Positions 24,182 to 28,211 of a stretch of DNA of 28,211 bases are shown here, piece by piece (position 1 is the stretch's first letter; the number at the start of each line of letters is the position of its first letter). The DNA comes from JAGVJT01 sp964471225 (GTDB lineage Bacteria; Pseudomonadota; Gammaproteobacteria; Legionellales; Legionellaceae). The position numbers and the translations under genes are program-made. The stretch spans positions 1-28,211 of the forward strand of contig CAYYEZ010000044.1 in NCBI GenBank assembly GCA_964471225.1, given 5' to 3'. A model generated the notes under the pieces. That model searched no databases and was not told where the DNA came from. It saw nothing but the letters and a program-made list of their open reading frames with translations.

Positions 24182-24466
24182 ATGAGTCGTGAAAAATGGA
24201 AGCTCATCAAAAGAAAAAAAGGCTTCTACATCAATACATATCGAAAATTAGAAAGTATCCTGGTTTTCTTGGTTGCTTTGAACGTCGTTCTTGGTTTGGC
24301 TGTTACAAAAGTCTATTTTGATCAACCAGAACGTCATTTTTACGCAACAAATGGAGTAGGTGCTCCTGAAGAGTTAACAGCAATGGATGAGGCAAATATG
24401 ACGTCTGTACCTCTTTTGCCAGATGATCCTGTTGACGAAGGGGAAAATAAGGTTATTCCGCAATGA
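24182..24466 (+). CDS. icmM: IcmM/DotJ, inner-membrane protein
   Basis: This 94-residue protein has a basic N terminus (EKWKLIKRKKGF), one membrane helix (about 25-42) and a short acidic periplasmic tail. It is a paralogue of the N-terminal part of IcmL/DotI: both have a helix followed by a proline and an (R)xFAT-like motif (PERHFYATNG here, PAPRYFATSING in the next gene). DotI and DotJ form a mixed inner-membrane complex in Legionella. The length is the same as Legionella DotJ (94). The ribosome site is GGGGA. icmL begins 9 nt downstream. Confidence 0.94.
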   Translation: MSREKWKLIKRKKGFYINTYRKLESILVFLVALNVVLGLAVTKVYFDQPERHFYATNGVGAPEELTAMDEANMTSVPLLPDDPVDEGENKVIPQ

Positions 24467-24475
24467 GAGGATTTT

Positions 24476-25120
24476 ATGGCTGATGATGGATTGGCAGCAG
24501 TAACACTAAGAAATAATTTTTACCGAGATGGTCAGAGAAAATTGTTGCTGATTGTTTTGATTTCTGGACTTGCTAATATAATTTTGGCTGCGATGCTGAT
24601 GTTTATAGTTCGACATCCACCTGCTCCGAGATATTTCGCAACGAGTATCAATGGTCGTATTACGCCTTTGTTTCCTTTGAACGAGCCTAACCAATCTGAT
24701 TCAGCGGTATTACAGTGGGCAAATCAGGCAGCAATAGCCGCTTTTACCTACAATTTTGTGAACTACCGTTCCGAATTGCAAGCCGCATCAGGTTTTTTTA
24801 CACCAGATGGTTGGACACAGTTCCTGACGGCATTGGAAGATTCCAATAACTTAGATGCGGTCAAGGCGAAAAAACTTGTCGTGTCTGCGGTTGCAACAAG
24901 AGCGCCAATTATTTTGCAAAAAGGTATGCTTAATGGTGTTTATGCTTGGCGAGTTCAGATGCCTTTATTAGTCACATATCAAAGTGCGAGCGAATTTTCT
25001 CAACAAAGTAGTGTGGTAACAATGCTGATTACACGTATTTCAACTTTAAATTCACCTAGAGGGATTGGTATTGCTCAATTTGTTGTGGGACCTGCTGCAA
25101 GTGGAGCAACGAATGATTAG
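24476..25120 (+). CDS. icmL: IcmL/DotI, inner-membrane VirB8-like protein
   Basis: This 214-residue protein has one membrane helix (about 23-45) and a periplasmic domain that is structurally VirB8-like in Legionella. The helix is followed by PAPRYFATSINGRITPLFPL, then QWANQAAIAAFTYNFVNYR and the conserved C-terminal VTMLITRISTL and GIGIAQFVV. DotI with DotJ forms a core inner-membrane subcomplex needed for export. Length matches Legionella DotI (212) closely. The ribosome site is GAGAGGA. The last 8 nt overlap the start of icmK. Confidence 0.96.
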   Translation: MADDGLAAVTLRNNFYRDGQRKLLLIVLISGLANIILAAMLMFIVRHPPAPRYFATSINGRITPLFPLNEPNQSDSAVLQWANQAAIAAFTYNFVNYRSELQAASGFFTPDGWTQFLTALEDSNNLDAVKAKKLVVSAVATRAPIILQKGMLNGVYAWRVQMPLLVTYQSASEFSQQSSVVTMLITRISTLNSPRGIGIAQFVVGPAASGATND

Positions 25121-26231
25121 TAATCAATTTTTACTGAAAGTTTTATTGGTTCCAGCGCTTTTTTGGGCTTCGGTTGTTTGTGGTGCTGCAACGCCGTCAG
25201 GTAGTGGGGCTAATTCAGCTGATCAAGCCCTTGATCAGCTGCGCATTTTGCAAAAACGCTTAGGAGGCTCTTCTAATTTTAATGGAGCTACCCCTGCAAT
25301 GGATAATGGCTCAAAGTCTTCTACATCCGCGTTGGAGACAACGATACCTCCTACGAAAAAAATTCCTAAAAAAATAGACAGACCTTCCTCGGCAAGCACT
25401 TCACTGCAACCAAAGTCTGGTGCTGATGCTGTTTTATCTCAAGAGTCTTCCAGCGAAGAATTGATTAGTCGCGCAGCATTTGAAGGTGTTGAACAACAGT
25501 TGTTTCCGCTTTCTCCGGAGCAAATTACTCAACTTAAGCGAGACCACAAAACTCAGCAATTTGCAAAAGAGTCACCTGTCGGCACACCACCTAAGCCAAC
25601 GGCAACATCACAATTTGTCAACTTATCTCCTGGCTCAACACCGCCTGTAATCAGATTGTCCCAGGGGTTTGTGTCTTCTCTTGTCTTTTTGGATTCTACT
25701 GGCTCACCATGGCCTATTAGTGCTTATGACCTGGGAGATCCTGATTCATTTAATATACAGTGGGACAAGACGAGTAATACGTTGATGATTCAAGCCAAAA
25801 GTATGTATACCTACGGGAATCTCGCTGTAAGGTTGAAAGATTTGAATACCCCAGTGATGCTTACACTGATTCCTGGACAAAAAGCTGTGGACTATCGTGT
25901 TGATATGCGCGTACAAGGTTATGGCCCCAATGCAAAAAACTTACCTTTAGAGGAAGGACTGCCTCCTTCTGCAAATGATGTTTTGCTTCATGTGCTAGAC
26001 GGCGTACCTCCATCAGGTAGCTCTCGTTTAACTGTGAGCGGTGGCGATGCTCGCGCTTGGGCGCTCAGAGATCATATGTTTGTCAGAACGAACTTGACTA
26101 TCCTATCTCCTGGATGGTTAAGTAGCATGACGAGTGCAGATGGTATGCATGCGTATGAAATGCAAAAAACTCCAGTTTTGTTAGTTTCATGGCATGGTAA
26201 AGTAATGCAGCTTAAGGTTGAAGGGCTATAA
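25113..26231 (+). CDS. icmK: IcmK/DotH, outer-membrane core complex protein
   Basis: This 372-residue secreted protein forms, with DotC, DotD, DotG, DotF and DotK, the Dot/Icm core complex. DotH is inserted near the outer membrane. A signal peptide covers about residues 1-24, with no proper lipobox. A Ser/Thr/Pro-rich linker (about 52-110) leads to the conserved C-terminal beta domain (GFVSSLVFLDSTGSPWPI, then NTLMIQAKSMYTYGNLAVRL). The reading frame is open to 25065, but ATG 25113 is preceded by GGAG at good spacing and gives the signal peptide at the N terminus. It overlaps the icmL stop by 8 nt. icmE starts 4 nt after its stop. Confidence 0.95.
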   Translation: MISNQFLLKVLLVPALFWASVVCGAATPSGSGANSADQALDQLRILQKRLGGSSNFNGATPAMDNGSKSSTSALETTIPPTKKIPKKIDRPSSASTSLQPKSGADAVLSQESSSEELISRAAFEGVEQQLFPLSPEQITQLKRDHKTQQFAKESPVGTPPKPTATSQFVNLSPGSTPPVIRLSQGFVSSLVFLDSTGSPWPISAYDLGDPDSFNIQWDKTSNTLMIQAKSMYTYGNLAVRLKDLNTPVMLTLIPGQKAVDYRVDMRVQGYGPNAKNLPLEEGLPPSANDVLLHVLDGVPPSGSSRLTVSGGDARAWALRDHMFVRTNLTILSPGWLSSMTSADGMHAYEMQKTPVLLVSWHGKVMQLKVEGL

Positions 26232-26235
26232 AATT

Positions 26236-28211
26236 ATGGCAAACAAAAAAGAAAACATTAAAGCGCTATTCAAAAACTCAAGAACGAGAACAATCATTTT
26301 GTTTACTGGTTTCGTTTTGTTTGCAGTTATTTTTTTGGGTGTGATAAAGTTTGTGACAGCATCTCGCGTGAATGTCGATGTGTCCACTCAAGCGAATCTC
26401 AAACATTCACCAAGTAATATTAAATCGATTCCAGGCTCCGTTAATCAAACTGCTCAGTATGCAGCTTTACAGCAAGAGCAAAATTTAGAGCAAGCCAAGA
26501 TCGCGCAAAAAACTGGAGGCAGTGCGATACCGACAATCATACGTGCTCAAGAGTTTGGACAAGGTGTTGATATCATTGGTGCGCAGGTGGGCACAGGTGC
26601 TGTCGGTTTTGTCACGCTTGCAATGGAAGAGCAAATTGGCCCACAGCAAAGCGTATGGACGCAAGATTTAGAGAAAGATCACTGCAATATTGTGACTCTA
26701 AAACGTGTTTTAAATGAGGGTGCGATGTTGAAAAATGTTCATCCTCCTTGCTCTTGCGCTCTTTTGAAGGAAAATGGATTTGTCTTAAAAGAACTGGTAA
26801 CGGTGTGTGCATGCCCCGATTTAAAAACCTCCGGTTTTGGCGCTGCTGAATTAAAGGCTTTGGGGTACACTGCAGGAAAATTGAGAGATTGTGGTTACTC
26901 TGCATGTGAAGAGCGAGGTGCGGGTTTCAGCCCCCAAGAAATGAAGGATGGCGGATTTTCTGATGGTGAGCTAAAAGGTGCTGGATTTTCCTCTCAGGAT
27001 ATTGACAGGGCAAGTGGGATTCCAGATGGAATGAGTGTAGATGAGATTAGAAAAGCAGGCTGTAGTCCTTCTGCTCTTGCTGAACTGAGAAAACAAGGTG
27101 TTTCTGCTGCAGCGATCGTACGTACTAATGGTTGCTCATTACAGCAGTTGAAAGCGGCAGGATTTACTGCTGATGAACTTAAAGCCGCAGGATTTACGGC
27201 TGCAGAATTAAAAAATGCTGGCTTTACTGCAGATGAATTACGAGCCGCAGGATTTTCTCCGCGTGATTTGCTGAATGCAGGCTTTTCTGCGGAAAAACTG
27301 AAGAAGGTAGGTTTTTCACCAGAACAGATTGCTGCTGGGTTAGCGGATCTTCCTCCTGGTGTTACAGCTCAGCAGCTGGAAAGAGGTGGTTGTGGTGCTG
27401 ATACACTAAGTCGTGATCAACAGGCTGGAATTTCTCCTGAGCTCGTCAAAAAATTATCTGCTTGTACTGAGAATGATATTAAAAAAGCGGGTGTTGATGT
27501 CTTAAAACTGAAAAAATTAAGGGATGCTGGGGTTACGGCAAAAGAAATCCACGCGCTTAATGGGGCCTCAGCAGCACAACTCAAAGCCGCAGGCTTTACT
27601 GCCAATCAACTTTTGGATGCAGGCTTTGACCCTAATGAACTTAAAGCACTCGGATTAACTCCGTTAAGCTTAGCTGATATCAAAGCAGCTGGATGCGATC
27701 CTCAAAGATTGCAGAAATTGAGAGAATCAGGTGTTACTGCAAAGCAAATTCACGAATTAAATGGTTGCTCTGCAGCACAACTTAAAGCAGCAGGATACAG
27801 GACTAGCGAACTTGCAGATGCAGGGCTCTCGCCCGCTGAGTTGCTAGCAGCAGGTTTTACGCCACAAGATCTGATTAATGGTAATCTGATTCCTTCGGGA
27901 GTTATTGCGGCTGGTAGAACTGCAAATTGTAGTGTGGAGTCGTTGAAAGCTGCTCGCGCTGCAGGTGTTTCTGCCAAAACTATCAAGGAAACCTTGGGGT
28001 GTAGTGCTGCTGCAATGAAGGCTGCAGGATACACTGCCGCTGAGCTCAGGGCTCCAGGATTTAGTGCAGCACAATTGAAAGCGGCAGGATTTAGTCCCGC
28101 AGATTTAAAAGCCGCAGGATTTAGTCCCACAGATTTAAAAGCGGCCGGATTCGGTCCCGCACAATTGAAAGCCGCAGGATTTAGTCCCGCACAATTGAAA
28201 GCCGCAGGATT
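26236..28211 (+). CDS. icmE: IcmE/DotG, VirB10-like channel protein, N-terminal and repeat part (3' truncated by window)
   Basis: An open frame runs from ATG 26236 to the window edge (658 complete codons). DotG spans the periplasm, with a VirB10-like C-terminal domain in the outer-membrane core. That domain lies beyond the window. Seen here are a basic cytoplasmic N terminus (MANKKENIKALFKNSRTRT), a membrane helix at about 20-37, a periplasmic stretch rich in Gln, and from about residue 170 a long repeat domain based on decapeptides of the type AAGF(S/T)xxxLK. Five longer modules interrupt the array; four contain two cysteines 24 residues apart (C276/C300, C386/C410, C487/C511, C565/C589). 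CxC pairs occur at 172/174 and 191/193. Only ATTA separates it from icmK, and no clear ribosome site is seen apart from the purines in the icmK end. Confidence 0.95.
   Translation, partial: MANKKENIKALFKNSRTRTIILFTGFVLFAVIFLGVIKFVTASRVNVDVSTQANLKHSPSNIKSIPGSVNQTAQYAALQQEQNLEQAKIAQKTGGSAIPTIIRAQEFGQGVDIIGAQVGTGAVGFVTLAMEEQIGPQQSVWTQDLEKDHCNIVTLKRVLNEGAMLKNVHPPCSCALLKENGFVLKELVTVCACPDLKTSGFGAAELKALGYTAGKLRDCGYSACEERGAGFSPQEMKDGGFSDGELKGAGFSSQDIDRASGIPDGMSVDEIRKAGCSPSALAELRKQGVSAAAIVRTNGCSLQQLKAAGFTADELKAAGFTAAELKNAGFTADELRAAGFSPRDLLNAGFSAEKLKKVGFSPEQIAAGLADLPPGVTAQQLERGGCGADTLSRDQQAGISPELVKKLSACTENDIKKAGVDVLKLKKLRDAGVTAKEIHALNGASAAQLKAAGFTANQLLDAGFDPNELKALGLTPLSLADIKAAGCDPQRLQKLRESGVTAKQIHELNGCSAAQLKAAGYRTSELADAGLSPAELLAAGFTPQDLINGNLIPSGVIAAGRTANCSVESLKAARAAGVSAKTIKETLGCSAAAMKAAGYTAAELRAPGFSAAQLKAAGFSPADLKAAGFSPTDLKAAGFGPAQLKAAGFSPAQLKAAG
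26749..28211 (+). repeat. Coding repeat array of dotG (30-bp/decapeptide units plus longer Cys modules)
   Basis: Codons 172 to the window edge hold many copies of a 10-residue unit with consensus A-A-G-F-(S/T)-x-x-x-L-K. Runs of regular units cover about residues 200-251, 307-366, 450-479, 518-547 and 596 to the end. Early units are diverged at DNA level. The last six (28051 onward) are near identical. The array also contains a 201-bp tandem duplication (27493-27693 and 27694-27894). Confidence 0.9.
28051..28211 (+). repeat. Near-identical 30-bp tandem repeats at the right edge
   Basis: Units begin at 28051, 28081, 28111, 28141, 28171 and 28201 (the last cut by the window). Units 28081 and 28111 differ at 2 of 30 bases, and units 28141 and 28171 at 4 of 30. 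All are in frame with dotG. Confidence 0.92.

Noticed and set aside
25065..25112. Longer N terminus for DotH starting at 25065
   Set aside because: It lies inside icmL and would place 16 residues before a clear signal peptide. ATG 25113 has a good ribosome site.
26612..26905. 97-codon minus-strand ORF inside dotG
   Set aside because: Antisense to the Cys-rich part of dotG, with no likely start signal. Treated as a shadow.
27750..28130. A 126-codon open frame on the minus strand with its own repeats
   Set aside because: It is the mirror image of the dotG repeat array: the 30-bp units leave several frames open on both strands. No ribosome site or independent support.

Overview
The window reads as a chromosomal segment of a gammaproteobacterium of the order Legionellales (the Legionella/Coxiella/Rickettsiella/Aquicella group). 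The evidence is a co-linear block of Dot/Icm type IVB secretion genes, icmT-icmS-[icmR position]-icmQ-icmP-icmO-icmN-icmM-icmL-icmK-icmE, in the order known from Legionella. The proteins are close enough to Legionella ones to be recognised by eye (IcmS, IcmQ, DotM, DotI, DotH). The genus cannot be fixed from the sequence alone. Base composition is moderately AT-rich, coding density is high, and I see no insertion sequence, tRNA, rRNA, integrase or CRISPR array.

Layout. Positions 1-7586 (+ strand) hold the 3' part of the NADH dehydrogenase (complex I) operon: the tail of nuoG, then nuoH-I-J-K-L-M-N, tightly packed. Positions 7609-8446 (- strand) hold the remains of an unrecognised gene of about 280 codons, broken by an in-frame amber stop and a frameshift in an A-run. 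Positions 8509-11845 (- strand) carry a membrane-anchored stand-alone FMN/Fe-S glutamate-synthase-like protein followed by a PBP4-type D-Ala-D-Ala carboxypeptidase (dacB) with an unusual C-terminal extension. Positions 11952-13847 (+) are the overlapping yqgE-ruvX-pyrB group. An MFS transporter (13983-15218, +) converges on comM, which is preceded by ubiK (both -). Divergently from ubiK lies a PII gene (glnB/glnK), whose 3' end overlaps that of 5-formyltetrahydrofolate cyclo-ligase (-).

The dot/icm block starts at 18131, directly beside these housekeeping genes, and runs off the right edge inside icmE/dotG. Together the products give the type IV coupling complex (IcmO/DotL ATPase, IcmP/DotM, adaptor IcmS), inner-membrane parts (IcmT, IcmL/DotI, IcmM/DotJ), outer-membrane core parts (IcmK/DotH, IcmN/DotK, IcmE/DotG) and the pore-forming IcmQ.

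The most interesting points are: (a) a 103-codon ORF in the icmR position with no visible similarity to IcmR, a candidate FIR-type IcmQ partner; (b) upstream of it, a CpxR-like GTAAA-N6-GTAAA site, a PmrA-like tandem TTAAG site and a good sigma70 promoter; (c) a DotG repeat domain in which five longer modules interrupt a decapeptide array. In four modules two cysteines lie exactly 24 residues apart, and in the fifth both are lost together, which suggests paired cysteines; (d) near-identical 30-bp DNA repeats at the right edge; (e) the two-lesion pseudogene.
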